From assembly GCA_023439835.1 (NCBI GenBank), contig JAEXUW010000004.1, positions 21,995 to 85,994 of the forward strand: a stretch of DNA of 64,000 nt, written 5' to 3'. This document shows positions 33,377-42,241 of this stretch, one piece after another. The DNA comes from Bacillota bacterium. GTDB taxonomy: Bacteria; Bacillota; Clostridia; Oscillospirales; Ruminococcaceae. The position numbers and the translations under genes are program-made. Numbering within the stretch: position 1 is the first letter of the stretch; each line of letters begins with the position of its first letter. The notes below the pieces were generated by a model. The model had not been told where the DNA came from and did no database searches. It was given only the letters and a program-made list of their open reading frames with translations.

Positions 33377-33910
33377 ATGAACACAACAAAACCAATTAGA
33401 ATCTCAATGCAGTATTTCGCAGAGCCGGGTGATACGGCTCCGGTTGCTCAACCGGCCCCCACCGCAAAGGCATATTCAGAGGATTATGTCAAGGATCTGC
33501 GTGAGGAAGCCAAAAGCCACAGACTCAAGGCTTCAGGTCTTGAAAAATCCGTCCGCACTGCACTCGGTCTGAAGGACGACGAGGAGCTGGGCGACATTAG
33601 TCAAAGGCTATCCTCACGTGAAGCCAGTGTTCTAAAAGCGGCGAATGACAGGCTCATTTCCGCCGAAATCAAATCGCTGGAGGGCTATGACCACAAGCTT
33701 CTGTCAAAGGTTATCGACCTGTCAGCTGTAAAGGTCGACGGCAATGGAAATATTACAGGAGTTAAAGAGGCGGCGGAGGCTGCTTCAAAGGAATTTCCGG
33801 CGGTTAAATCAATCGCAAAGCCGCCTTTTGTTCCACCAAACCCCGCGGCATCCGACACAGGAACCAACCCGAACGCCGCTATGAATGCACTCATCCGCGG
33901 CAAAAGATAA
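33377..33910 (+). CDS. Capsid scaffolding protein
   Basis: 177 residues. An N-terminal ISMQYFAEPGD leader, a charged coiled coil (VKDLREEAKSHRLKASGLEKSVR) and a disordered Pro/Ala end are typical of phage scaffold proteins, which guide shell assembly and then leave. ATG at 33377 follows AAGGAGG. The major capsid gene follows 19 bp later. Confidence 0.75.
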   Translation: MNTTKPIRISMQYFAEPGDTAPVAQPAPTAKAYSEDYVKDLREEAKSHRLKASGLEKSVRTALGLKDDEELGDISQRLSSREASVLKAANDRLISAEIKSLEGYDHKLLSKVIDLSAVKVDGNGNITGVKEAAEAASKEFPAVKSIAKPPFVPPNPAASDTGTNPNAAMNALIRGKR

Positions 33911-33929
33911 TTTTAAAGGAGAATGAAAT

Positions 33930-34865
33930 ATGCCAGATATTATTAACAGAACCGACGCCGAAGCCCTTATTCCGGTGCAGGTGTCAGGCGAAATCATCAA
34001 GGCGGTAACTCAGCAGTCCGCCGTATTATCCCTTATGAGAAAGCTCCCCAACATGACAAGCAAGCAGCAGAAAATGCCTGTGCTTTCAGCGCTCGCAACA
34101 GCAGGCTTTGTCAACGGCGACACAGGACTTAAAGCAACAAGCAAAGCGGCATGGATGAACAAATTCATCACCGCCGAGGAAATTGCGGTTATCATCCCCA
34201 TCCCCGAGGCTGTTCTCGACGACGCTGAGTATGACATTTTCGGCGAAATCAAGCCTCAGATTGTTGAGGAATTCGGACGCGTAATTGACGGAGCCGCACT
34301 GTTCGATGTTGACCGCCCGACCTCATGGCCAACAGCAATCGTTAATTCCGCAATTGCGGCGGGGAAAACAGTCACTCTCGGCACAGGGGCAGACATTGCC
34401 GCAGACGTCAATGAGCTTATGGGGCTTGTGGAAGCAAGCGGCTATGATGTGAACGGCTTTGCGGCGGCTATTTCGGTTAAAAGCAAGCTCAGAGGGCTAA
34501 GAGATAACACAGGCTCGCCTATCTTCCAGCCTTCACTTACCACTGGAACTCCCTCAACGCTTTACGGTCAAGCAATAAACTATCCGAAGAACGGCGCATG
34601 GGACGCAACAAAGGCGCTTATCCTCGGCGGTGACTTCAATCAGGCGGTTTACGCAATCCGTCAGGATATCACCTATAAGGTGCTTGATCAGGCGGTTATT
34701 TCAGACGGTGACGGAAAAATCATTTACAACCTTGCTCAGCAGGATATGGTCGCTCTTCGCTGTGTAATGCGCCTCGGCTGGCAGCTCCCGAACCCGATTA
34801 ACCGCATGGACGAAAGTGCAAACCGTTATACGTTCGCTGTTCTTACTCCCGGCGGAGGTGTATAA
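33930..34865 (+). CDS. Major capsid protein (HK97 fold)
   Basis: 311 residues. LIPVQVSGEIIKAVTQQSAVLSLMRKLPN at the N-terminus, the long-helix region (EEFGRVIDGAALF) and VYAIRQDITYKVLDQAV mark an HK97-fold shell protein of the phage major capsid family. ATG at 33930 follows AAGGAG. It directly follows the scaffold gene and looks intact. Confidence 0.88.
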   Translation: MPDIINRTDAEALIPVQVSGEIIKAVTQQSAVLSLMRKLPNMTSKQQKMPVLSALATAGFVNGDTGLKATSKAAWMNKFITAEEIAVIIPIPEAVLDDAEYDIFGEIKPQIVEEFGRVIDGAALFDVDRPTSWPTAIVNSAIAAGKTVTLGTGADIAADVNELMGLVEASGYDVNGFAAAISVKSKLRGLRDNTGSPIFQPSLTTGTPSTLYGQAINYPKNGAWDATKALILGGDFNQAVYAIRQDITYKVLDQAVISDGDGKIIYNLAQQDMVALRCVMRLGWQLPNPINRMDESANRYTFAVLTPGGGV

Positions 34866-35167
34866 TGACTTCGCTTTGCATGAAGGTTAAAACCGTATTC
34901 GGCGGACAGCGGCTTTGCCTCGGTGATGTTGTCGGCGTTGATGATATCACCGCCGCCCGATGGGTGAAGCTTGGAATTGCCGAAAAGCTCCCCGAGTATG
35001 AAAACATTACAGAGAACGGAGGCGAAGAAGAATGCTCACCGTCGGAACAGACAGCTATGTCACAGTTGCAGAAGCAGACGTCTATATCGGAAGAAATTAC
35101 AGAAGCACCAGCTCCGACCGAAGCCGATGGGAAGGCCTCTCAGAAGAGGACAAGGAAATCCTCTTAA
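34865..35167 (+). CDS. Small head-region protein
   Basis: 100 residues. A short folded N-terminus (VKTVFGGQRLCLGDVVGVDDITAARWVKLGIAEKL, a pattern seen after capsid genes in many phages) and a disordered, acidic-to-basic tail. Function unknown. Its last 136 nt overlap the next gene in another frame, so the tail sequence may be constrained by that gene. Confidence 0.6.
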   Translation: MTSLCMKVKTVFGGQRLCLGDVVGVDDITAARWVKLGIAEKLPEYENITENGGEEECSPSEQTAMSQLQKQTSISEEITEAPAPTEADGKASQKRTRKSS

Positions 35168-35517
35168 GACAGGCTTGCGGCGAAATCGAACGCTTACCTC
35201 TGCGCGGGCGAAAATTCACGTCAGGTCAGCCGTTTCAGTTTCCACGTGTAAGATACAGTGAAAGCCTGCCCCCACCCGATTGCCCGAATGAAGTCAGGGC
35301 GGCGCAGATTGAGCTTGCCCTGTGGCTGAGTGATGAGGAAAAGCAGACGGAAAGAAAACAGCGGCAGAGCCTGCAAACGCAAGGTGTTACCGCCGTCAGT
35401 ATCGGAAGTACCTCCGAAAGCTATGTCAAACATGGCGGCACTTCCGCCGCAAGACAGTGTCTAGCAGTAATTTCTCTGTTGTCAGGCTGGCTGAATGGAG
35501 GCTGTGGTATTGTATGA
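35032..35517 (+). CDS. Head-tail connector (gp6/DnaT-like)
   Basis: 161 residues. VGTDSYVTVAEADVYIG at the N-terminus followed by LRQACGEIERLPLRGRK and NEVRAAQIELALW is the helical head-completion fold usual at this place. ATG at 35032 follows GGAGG with 9 nt spacing, inside the preceding gene. Its stop overlaps the next ATG. Confidence 0.75.
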   Translation: MLTVGTDSYVTVAEADVYIGRNYRSTSSDRSRWEGLSEEDKEILLRQACGEIERLPLRGRKFTSGQPFQFPRVRYSESLPPPDCPNEVRAAQIELALWLSDEEKQTERKQRQSLQTQGVTAVSIGSTSESYVKHGGTSAARQCLAVISLLSGWLNGGCGIV

Positions 35518-35831
35518 GCATGTTTTCATATGCCTTTACGCACACCGCACAGCTCCACCGCTATACAGGCATAAACCGAACAGGCGACGCTCAATATAAC
35601 CCGCCTCTTGAAGCTGAGCCTGTTTCTTTCCCCTGTCGCTTTGAATACAAGCGGCGTGAGGTTCTCGATAAGGCGGGAAACAGAGTTATCTCGGAAGCAA
35701 GCCTTCTAACCGACACCGAGCTGAAGCCTTTGGACGTTATTTTGTATGCAAATCAGAAATGGACTGTAAAGTCTTCTTCCCCGAAATGCGGCTTGTCGGG
35801 AAGAACTGAACACTGGGAGGTGGCTCTCTGA
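35514..35831 (+). CDS. Head closure / minor capsid protein
   Basis: 105 residues, beta-rich (HTAQLHRYTGINRTGDAQYNPP ... KWTVKSSSPKCGL), similar in size and place to phage head-closure or minor capsid proteins at this position. It starts at an ATGA overlap with the connector gene and its stop overlaps the next start. Confidence 0.6.
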   Translation: MSMFSYAFTHTAQLHRYTGINRTGDAQYNPPLEAEPVSFPCRFEYKRREVLDKAGNRVISEASLLTDTELKPLDVILYANQKWTVKSSSPKCGLSGRTEHWEVAL

Positions 35832-36295
35832 TGGCAAAGCGTATAAAGATTGCTGAAGGGGTTTATCTGAGCGGACTGAAAAACATCGAAGATGGGATTC
35901 AGGAAAAGGTTTCGCAGCTGACAAAAGCAAGTGCCGAGGGTCTGGCTTTAGGGCTTACCGAAATTCTCGGAATAGCCGCCGAGCGCGCTCCTCTTGATAC
36001 GGGAGATTTGCGCGGCAACGGATATATCGAGTTTGATGGAAAGCAATACGCCAAAGGAAACAAGGACGTTGGCGTCGATATCACAGGCGAAATTCCGGAC
36101 GAAATCGCACTCGCCAAAATCGGCTTTGATTCAAAGTATGCCGCCGACCAGCACGAGCACACAGAATATGACCACCCCCGCGGAGGTCGCGCAAAATATC
36201 TTGAGAGTGCTGTTGAAGAAAATAAGGACCATCTGCTGAGAATGATAGCCAAAGCAGTTTCAGCTTCTTTGTTCGGAGGTGACGATGATGATTAG
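35831..36295 (+). CDS. HK97 gp10-like tail/neck protein
   Basis: 154 residues. ERAPLDTGDLRGNGYIEF followed by KYAADQHEHTEYDHPRGGRAKYLESAV is the characteristic pattern of the HK97 gp10 family, which caps the tail terminator. It overlaps its neighbours on both sides, as in a tight structural operon. Confidence 0.8.
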   Translation: MAKRIKIAEGVYLSGLKNIEDGIQEKVSQLTKASAEGLALGLTEILGIAAERAPLDTGDLRGNGYIEFDGKQYAKGNKDVGVDITGEIPDEIALAKIGFDSKYAADQHEHTEYDHPRGGRAKYLESAVEENKDHLLRMIAKAVSASLFGGDDDD

Positions 36296-36659
36296 AGCAC
36301 TTGCCGACTTCCTTGAAGAACAAGGATATTCAGGCATTTGTATTGACGTTATGCCTGACGCAGAAAAACAGCTTGACACGATTTATCTCGGTAAATGGAG
36401 TCATACCGTTTCAGAAATTAACGACGGCACAGGCGTTCAGTTTGTTCAGATTCAGGTCAGACGTACAACCTATGACGAGGCTTATTCGCTTTGTGATGAG
36501 CTGTTCAAGCTTCTTGACAGCGGACTGGATGAAGCCGTAATTCACCTCAACCCTGAACACTGGTGCATTGCACGTCCCCGAAGAGGGCCTATTATTATGG
36601 AGCGTGCCTCCAACTACACAACTTTTTACTATGAGCTCGCCCTTTGGGGCGAAAACTGA
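36285..36659 (+). CDS. Minor capsid / tail terminator protein
   Basis: 124 residues. IRALADFLEEQGY at the start and TTYDEAYSLCDELFKLLDSG in the middle match the tail-terminator/minor capsid family that precedes tail tube genes. GGAGG lies 5 nt before ATG 36285 and 8 nt before ATG 36288; either could be used. Confidence 0.65.
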   Translation: MMIRALADFLEEQGYSGICIDVMPDAEKQLDTIYLGKWSHTVSEINDGTGVQFVQIQVRRTTYDEAYSLCDELFKLLDSGLDEAVIHLNPEHWCIARPRRGPIIMERASNYTTFYYELALWGEN

Positions 36660-36673
36660 AAGGAGAAATTATT

Positions 36674-37240
36674 ATGCCTAAAGGCTTAAAGGGCTTTGCC
36701 CATCTCGGAATATTCCCGACAATAGTTGATACCGTTGCCGCATATTCAGCGGCGGGAACAAAGCTTGATTTTACAGGAGCATCCTCCTGCTCTGTAAATG
36801 ACAACAAGGAGGATTTTGAAATCCCCGGCGACGACGGGATTTATGACAGCGGCTCGGAATGGAAAACGACAACACTTACACCGATTGTGCATGAGGTTGA
36901 CCTTGCGACACTGGCGGCACTTGCGGGCTGTGATATTGATACGGCAAAAACCGCAATTGAGGAGGGCACGTTTGATATTCCCAACATGGTGGCAACAACC
37001 TTCACAGCGCTAAGACGTGACGGCGGCTATCGCTGTTACCGTTACTACTGCTGTAAGCTTAAAAGCTACAGCGTTTCTCACGCAACTAAAGGCACATCAA
37101 ATGATGGTCAGCCCTATACACTGACCTTTGAGTGTATGCCCCGTAAAATCGACGGCAAAATCAGAGGCACTTCAGACGTTTCAGACCTTGCCTCCGCGCT
37201 TGCTTGGATTGCTACAATCCCCGAGCTTCCCGAAGATTAA
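36674..37240 (+). CDS. Major tail tube protein
   Basis: 188 residues. KGFAHLGIFPTIVDTVAAYS, a beta-rich middle (WKTTTLTPIVHEVDLATLAAL), and YTLTFECMPRKIDGKIRG fit a siphovirus tail tube protein. ATG at 36674 follows AGGAG. A strong terminator follows directly, as is common after highly expressed tube genes. Confidence 0.8.
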   Translation: MPKGLKGFAHLGIFPTIVDTVAAYSAAGTKLDFTGASSCSVNDNKEDFEIPGDDGIYDSGSEWKTTTLTPIVHEVDLATLAALAGCDIDTAKTAIEEGTFDIPNMVATTFTALRRDGGYRCYRYYCCKLKSYSVSHATKGTSNDGQPYTLTFECMPRKIDGKIRGTSDVSDLASALAWIATIPELPED

Positions 37241-37251
37241 GCAACAAAAAA

Positions 37252-37271
37252 AGGGCGGTTAATTCCGCCCT
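37252..37271 (+). terminator. Terminator after the tail tube gene
   Basis: AGGGCGG/CCGCCCT stem, TTAATT loop, then AAAATTTTA. It probably lowers expression of downstream genes rather than ending it. Confidence 0.7.
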
Positions 37272-37292
37272 AAAATTTTATGAGGTGATAGT

Positions 37293-37876
37293 GTGTACAT
37301 AAAAAAAGATAAATCCCTGAAAATTAGTGCGGCAAGACCGCAGACGCTTCACGGCGTAAAGATTTACAAGCTCCCGATAAAAAAGTATATTCAGGTGTTA
37401 AAAACCTTTGACGATATTCCGCAGATTATTCTCGGAAAGGCTTTTCCCGATATGGGGGCCTCCGAGATATTCTCGCATTTAAAAACTCTTGACAAGGACG
37501 GGCTTCTGAAGCTTATGGGGCGTTTATTGACGGTTGTCCCCGATGAGGCGTTTAATATTCTGTCAGAGCTTCTTGACATTCCCCGAGAACAGCTTGACGA
37601 AATGGGCCTTAGTGAAATCACCGAGGTGCTTGTTGCTTTCTGGAAGGTGAATGACATGACCGCTTTTTTCGTGAACGCCCGTCAGCTGATGGCGGGTGTG
37701 AAAGGTCAGATTACTGGTTCCAGCGCTGGCTTGCAATCTCACAAAGCATAGGGATTTCCCGAACAGAGCTATTGAGCTATTACTTTGATGAATTTATCGC
37801 CATGATGGATGAATATTCAGACATTCATAATCCCGACAAGGTTAAGGAGGTCTATGCCGACGAGATGGAGGATTGA
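37293..37876 (+). CDS. Tail assembly chaperone with -1 frameshift product
   Basis: The short product (37293-37751, 152 aa, GTG start) is an alpha-helical chaperone. At 37664-37670 the zero frame reads T-TTT-TTC, a canonical -1 slippery heptamer. A -1 slip there opens 68 further codons (RSDYWFQRWLAISQ... to ADEMED, stop at 37874) giving a fusion of about 194 residues. This matches the G/GT scheme conserved in siphoviruses just before the tape measure gene. The downstream frame has no start of its own nearby. Confidence 0.85.
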
Positions 37877-37921
37877 CAGTCAGAGGGGAATTATGGTATT
37901 ATTGGTGTGAGGTGAGTGACA

Positions 37922-38257
37922 GTGAATAAACAGTTTTTTCTTAGAATGAAAGCTTACGCGATGTTTTTACTGGTCATAGGGATTATAGGTGCTACAGTTA
38001 TGGCTTTTACTATTACTACAAACGGGTCCGAATATAACGCGGAAGCCAATCCAACAGGGATATCTGTTACAATAGCCTCGCTGTTTGGCTCGATAGCCTT
38101 GTATCAGATAATGAAAGGCATTGCACTCATAGGGCTAAAAAACTATGAGACAGAAAAAATACCAGAACACGATAAGCCCGATAATCGCCCAATGATAATG
38201 AATGAATATACCGAGACAAATGACAGTTATACCGAAGAAGATGAATACCACATGTAA
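37922..38257 (+). CDS. Two-helix membrane protein (moron)
   Basis: 111 residues. TM helices near 9-30 (AMFLLVIGIIGATVMAF) and 47-70, then an acidic, tyrosine-rich cytoplasmic tail. It is not a tail protein by composition and interrupts the chaperone-tape measure order. GTG at 37922 is 9 nt after GAGG; GTG at 37916 is only 3 nt away. A terminator follows. Function unknown; perhaps exclusion of other phages. Confidence 0.6.
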   Translation: MNKQFFLRMKAYAMFLLVIGIIGATVMAFTITTNGSEYNAEANPTGISVTIASLFGSIALYQIMKGIALIGLKNYETEKIPEHDKPDNRPMIMNEYTETNDSYTEEDEYHM

Positions 38258-38264
38258 ATTAATT

Positions 38265-38295
38265 AGCACTCTCATTTGAAATGAGGGTGCTTTTT
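38265..38295 (+). terminator. Terminator after the tail-region moron
   Basis: AGCAC-CTCATTT pairs with AAATGAG-GTGCT (one mismatch), then TTTTT. Confidence 0.85.
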
Positions 38296-38321
38296 CACAC
38301 CCATTTTTAAGGAGTGATAAT

Positions 38322-40204
38322 ATGTCACAGGAACTCGACTTAGGCTCGATAGTTGTCAGTATTCAGCTTGCCGCCGACCAGCTCGAGCAGACCGCCGACA
38401 GCGCAATTCATAAGCTTAATGAAGTCGGAAAAGAAGGCGATGCGGCTTCAAAGCGAATAGCCCCTCTCCCGGAGGTTCTTGATGAAACAGGAGCTAAAAT
38501 AATCGATACAGGAAATGCAATTGACACCTTCGGCGACAAGAGTGCTTCCGCCGCAAAGAAGCTTTCCCCCCTGCCCACTGTTATTGATAACGTAGGGCAG
38601 ACCGCCGACAGCTCTGCACAGTCGGTGACAGCCTTCGCAAAGACCGTTGAACTGACCGGCAACACTAAAATTGACAAGCTAAGTCAGAAAATAGCCGACC
38701 TGACCGCAAGGTGGGAAAACCAAAACAGCACAGTTTCTCGGTTGGGGACAGAGCTTGACGATATGGCGGCTTCATATGCAGAGCTTGAAAAAGCGGCGGG
38801 GCGCTCGGGGGACTTCGATCTCTCTATTGCTTTCCCCGAGCAGACGGCACAGCTCGATAAGGAAATCGCAAAGCTCGACGAATTGAAACAGCAGATAAGA
38901 TTGACTGAGCAGGAGCGCAAAGCGGCGGCAGCAGTGGCGGTTCAGGCGGCTCAAAAGCAAGCACAGGCGGCAGAACAAGCGGTTTTAAAGCAACAGGAAT
39001 TGAATCAAAAGCTTGCTGACCGCACAGGCGTCAACAGTGCAAAGCTCGGCATGGACGCGGCGGCTATGTCAATCAGAGGAGTATCCTCGGCGGCGGGCGG
39101 CACTGTCGGAAGCCTCGGTTATCTTGCGACAGAGGTTATGTTCCTCAAACGAACAATGACAGCGGGGGCAAGCTCTTTCGCCGCCTTTGCAAGCGTTCTC
39201 GGTGTGGGTGTCATGGCGGCGGTCACTCTTGTTTCGGCTGGAATAAAAGCTTTAAAGAAAAAAGAGGAGGAGCGTCAAAAAGCCTTTGAAGATGGGGTAA
39301 GAAATCTACAGCAATACAGCCGAGAGCTTCAAACACTCAAGCAAAATTACGCGATATTGCAGGACCAGAAAAGCACGACAATTCAATTAACAGACGCCCG
39401 AAACAATCTTGCCTCGACTTTTTCTGAATTAATTGTCGGTTACACAAACGAGGGTGAAGCTATTCTAGCTAGTAATGAAGTCCTAGAAAAATACATAGAA
39501 TCGCAAAAAGAAGCTGCAAGAATAAACAGGAAGCCGCCGGTGAATATGCCCGCAAAACTCAGGAGCTGAAGCTTCAGCTTGCTTATGAAAACGACGACTA
39601 TCAGCGCAAGCAGATTGAAAAACAGATGAATGCTCTCTCCGCAAATGAACAAAAGCGACTGCGGCAGGAAGCTGTTGAAGCTGAAAAATCCGCCCTGCAG
39701 AATGAAATTAATGCCGTCAAGGAAAAGTCACAGTCACAGCAGGCGGTTTTACAGGCAGAGCTTAACAGCCTCAACGATTATTATGACGAGCGCACCAAAG
39801 CCGCAAATCTTCAGGCAGAGGCAGAGCGCATTATTATGGATAATAATCAGCAGGAAATTGTCAGCCTGATTAAGTCATACGCCCCTGATTATGCCTCGGC
39901 GGGTGAAACTTTAGGAAGCCGAATGGTTGAAGCCTTCAAGAAAAAGGTCGTCGATATAATTTCCTATGTGGAGGATATCACGGAACAAATAAACGGTTAC
40001 ACTTCGTCCGTTGCGGCTGTGGCGAACAGTGCGGCGGATAATTTTATCGCAAAAACGTCGGGAAGCACAGGCTCCAGTACAAGTAAATCCACCACAGTGA
40101 CTCAAACTGTCAATATAAATCAGCCTGTGGCAAGTCCGATACAGACAGCTCGTGCCGTAGCAGAAGTTTCGCAGAGCCTTGCACGGCAGATAGCAGGAGG
40201 TTAA
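38322..40204 (+). pseudogene. Tape measure protein, frameshifted
   Basis: Two frames together make about 627 codons. Frame 1 (38322-39569) has the coiled-coil N-terminus and a hydrophobic segment (LGVGVMAAVTLVSAGI). Near 39519-39530 the true reading continues one base out of phase as KQEAAGEYARKTQELKLQLAYEND and goes on to 40204. Adding one A to the AGAATAAACAG stretch restores one frame. No slippery heptamer is at the joint, so this is a one-base deletion or a sequencing error. The gene sets tail length, so the prophage would be tail-defective if real. Confidence 0.8.
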
Positions 40205-40205
40205 A

Positions 40206-41084
40206 ATGCAGAAGTTAATATATGTTCCTCCGGGGAGTGAGTACGGGGACAGCTCAAACGTTGTTCTCCAGCTCGCTCCCCCGTATATTTTATCCGCGCT
40301 GTCAGGCACAGGCGGTGCGGATATTGATATCACCGCTCGAGCCTTGCCTGGATTCAGTGGCGAATATGTTGAAAGCGTTCGTGCTGAAAGCCGAATCGTT
40401 CCCTGCACGATACATATTGAGGGGAAAACCCGAGAGGAAATGTATAGAGAGCGTTTTCGCCTTGTTCAGCTTCTTAAACCCTCTGAAACGGCGGGGCATC
40501 TGTATTACTCAAATGATTATATCACTCTCAGAACGCAAGCTATTCCGCAAAAATCCCCTGAATTTACCGCGCGAATTAGAAACTATAATAAGGCTGAGAT
40601 TAAATTCTATTGCCCCTCGCCTTTTTGGGAATCGGTTGACGAGAATTCAGGCGGTGTCGCATACGTTGATGCAGGCTTTGAGTTTCCTCTCGAAATTGAC
40701 GAAATGGAGGGCGTGATTTTCGGAACGCTCCTCCCCTATGCGTTCTTTGAAAACGAAGGCTCTCTTAACGCCCCTGTCCGTATTGAAATAAAAGGGCCCG
40801 CAACAAACCCGACCATTCAAAACACCACAACAGGCGAAAAGATTACTCTTGACCGTGAAGTGCTGTTCGGGGAAACGCTTGTTATAAGCACACGCAGAGG
40901 GGATATTTTCGTGAGGATAATTCACGAGGGCGGCACAACGGAGGACGCTTTTCATTACATTACCCCCGACAGCGAATTCTTTCAGCTTATCCCCGGCAAG
41001 AACCAAATTGATTACTACACCGATAACGAATCAGAGCCGACGGAGGTAACAATATACTACCGTCGGCTTTTTGCGGGGGTGTGA
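40206..41084 (+). CDS. Distal tail protein (Dit-like)
   Basis: 292 residues. ITARALPGFSGEYVESVR and YRERFRLVQLLKPSETAGHLYYSNDYITLRTQA are typical of the phage tail family that forms the hub ring at the tail tip. The C-terminal half is a carbohydrate-module-like beta domain. It follows the tape measure gene by 1 bp and looks intact. Confidence 0.78.
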   Translation: MQKLIYVPPGSEYGDSSNVVLQLAPPYILSALSGTGGADIDITARALPGFSGEYVESVRAESRIVPCTIHIEGKTREEMYRERFRLVQLLKPSETAGHLYYSNDYITLRTQAIPQKSPEFTARIRNYNKAEIKFYCPSPFWESVDENSGGVAYVDAGFEFPLEIDEMEGVIFGTLLPYAFFENEGSLNAPVRIEIKGPATNPTIQNTTTGEKITLDREVLFGETLVISTRRGDIFVRIIHEGGTTEDAFHYITPDSEFFQLIPGKNQIDYYTDNESEPTEVTIYYRRLFAGV

Positions 41085-41086
41085 TT

Positions 41087-42241
41087 ATGGCACTTAAAAT
41101 TCCGGCGGTGAGAATACTCTCCCCCTCCGTTGAGCTTGTCGGGTATATCGACGCTTATTCGTCGCTGATGTTCAAACGCTCGTGGCAGGGTGTTGGAGAA
41201 TTTCAGCTGGTTGCCACCTATAAGGCGGGGGCGGATAAGCTTATTAAAGGTCAGCTGATTATGCTCGGCTCTGACGGTCACAGGGCAGGAATAATAACAG
41301 GCATTACCGCCGCCCAGAGTGTTGATGGCGTGACGGTAACAGCAACAGGCACAGCCCTTGACGGACTTGCTTCAAGGCGAATTACACTTCCTGACAACGA
41401 CGCTTATAACGGCGGCTATGACAACGTTCCGCCGCTGACAGCGAGTGTTTCCTCCCCTTCCCCCGTATCGGCGGAAACAATTCTAAAAACCTATGCGGAC
41501 AGGCATATGGTTTCGCCAACAGACACAAAGCGTAAAATCCCTCGTCTTGTTCTTGCCCCTGACTTAACCCGTGGAAGACCAGCCGTCTGGATGAGCCGCC
41601 TTGAGCCTCTAAACGAAGTGCTTCAGGCGGTTTCAGAATACACCGACACAGGGTGGGAGGTTTACATTGACTTACCCACAAAACAGCTTGTGTTTGATGT
41701 CAGAACGGGCGTTGACAGGTCATGGGGGCAGTCTGAAAACAGCCGGATAATTTTCTCACAGGACTATGATAACATTTCGGCTGTAAGCTACAAATACGAT
41801 TCCTCGGCGCTAAAAAACATCGGCTACGCAGGCGGCGCGGGAGAGAACGAAAGCCGCATAATCCTCAAGGTCACTAACGACGATACTGAACCCGAAGGGC
41901 TTGACCGCCGTGAGATTTTTCTCGACTGCGGCAATCTTGAAATTGTCGAAACAGCAACCACAATGAGCCTTGCGGAAGAAGGCAGGCACAAGCTCAAGGA
42001 TTACCCTGAAACAGAGGCTGTTAATGCAACAGCAGTTTCTGACGGCTATTTAACGCGGTGGGATTTAGGCGACAAGGTTACGGTCGTCAGCAAGAAAACA
42101 GGCTTTCGCTTTGACACTCACATTACTGAAATTACCGAACGATACGAATCGGGTAATGCGGGAATTGACATAACAGTGGGTGCACCCTCCCCCGACCTCG
42201 GGCGAACCATACGACAACTTAACAAAGGAGTGATCAGATGA
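41087..42241 (+). CDS. Tail-associated protein (Gp37-like)
   Basis: 384 residues. VRILSPSVELVGYIDAYSSLMFKRSWQGVGEFQL at the start and the later TDTGWEVYIDLPTKQLVFDVRTG plus WDLGDKVTVVSKKTGF match the siphovirus ReqiPepy6 Gp37-like/tail-associated family. No peptidase extension is seen. ATG at 41087 is 7 nt after GGGGTG; its stop overlaps the next ATG. Confidence 0.75.
   Translation: MALKIPAVRILSPSVELVGYIDAYSSLMFKRSWQGVGEFQLVATYKAGADKLIKGQLIMLGSDGHRAGIITGITAAQSVDGVTVTATGTALDGLASRRITLPDNDAYNGGYDNVPPLTASVSSPSPVSAETILKTYADRHMVSPTDTKRKIPRLVLAPDLTRGRPAVWMSRLEPLNEVLQAVSEYTDTGWEVYIDLPTKQLVFDVRTGVDRSWGQSENSRIIFSQDYDNISAVSYKYDSSALKNIGYAGGAGENESRIILKVTNDDTEPEGLDRREIFLDCGNLEIVETATTMSLAEEGRHKLKDYPETEAVNATAVSDGYLTRWDLGDKVTVVSKKTGFRFDTHITEITERYESGNAGIDITVGAPSPDLGRTIRQLNKGVIR

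Noticed and set aside
36601..37013. Other-frame ORFs over the tail tube gene
   Set aside because: Basic, low-complexity shadows of the true tube protein frame.
37664..37876. A separate gene in the -1 frame of the tail chaperone
   Set aside because: It has no start codon or ribosome binding site near its conserved part, and a slippery heptamer in phase explains it as a fusion.
39519..39640. Programmed frameshift in the tape measure gene
   Set aside because: No slippery heptamer is present at the joint and tape measure genes are not known to need one; a one-base deletion fits better.
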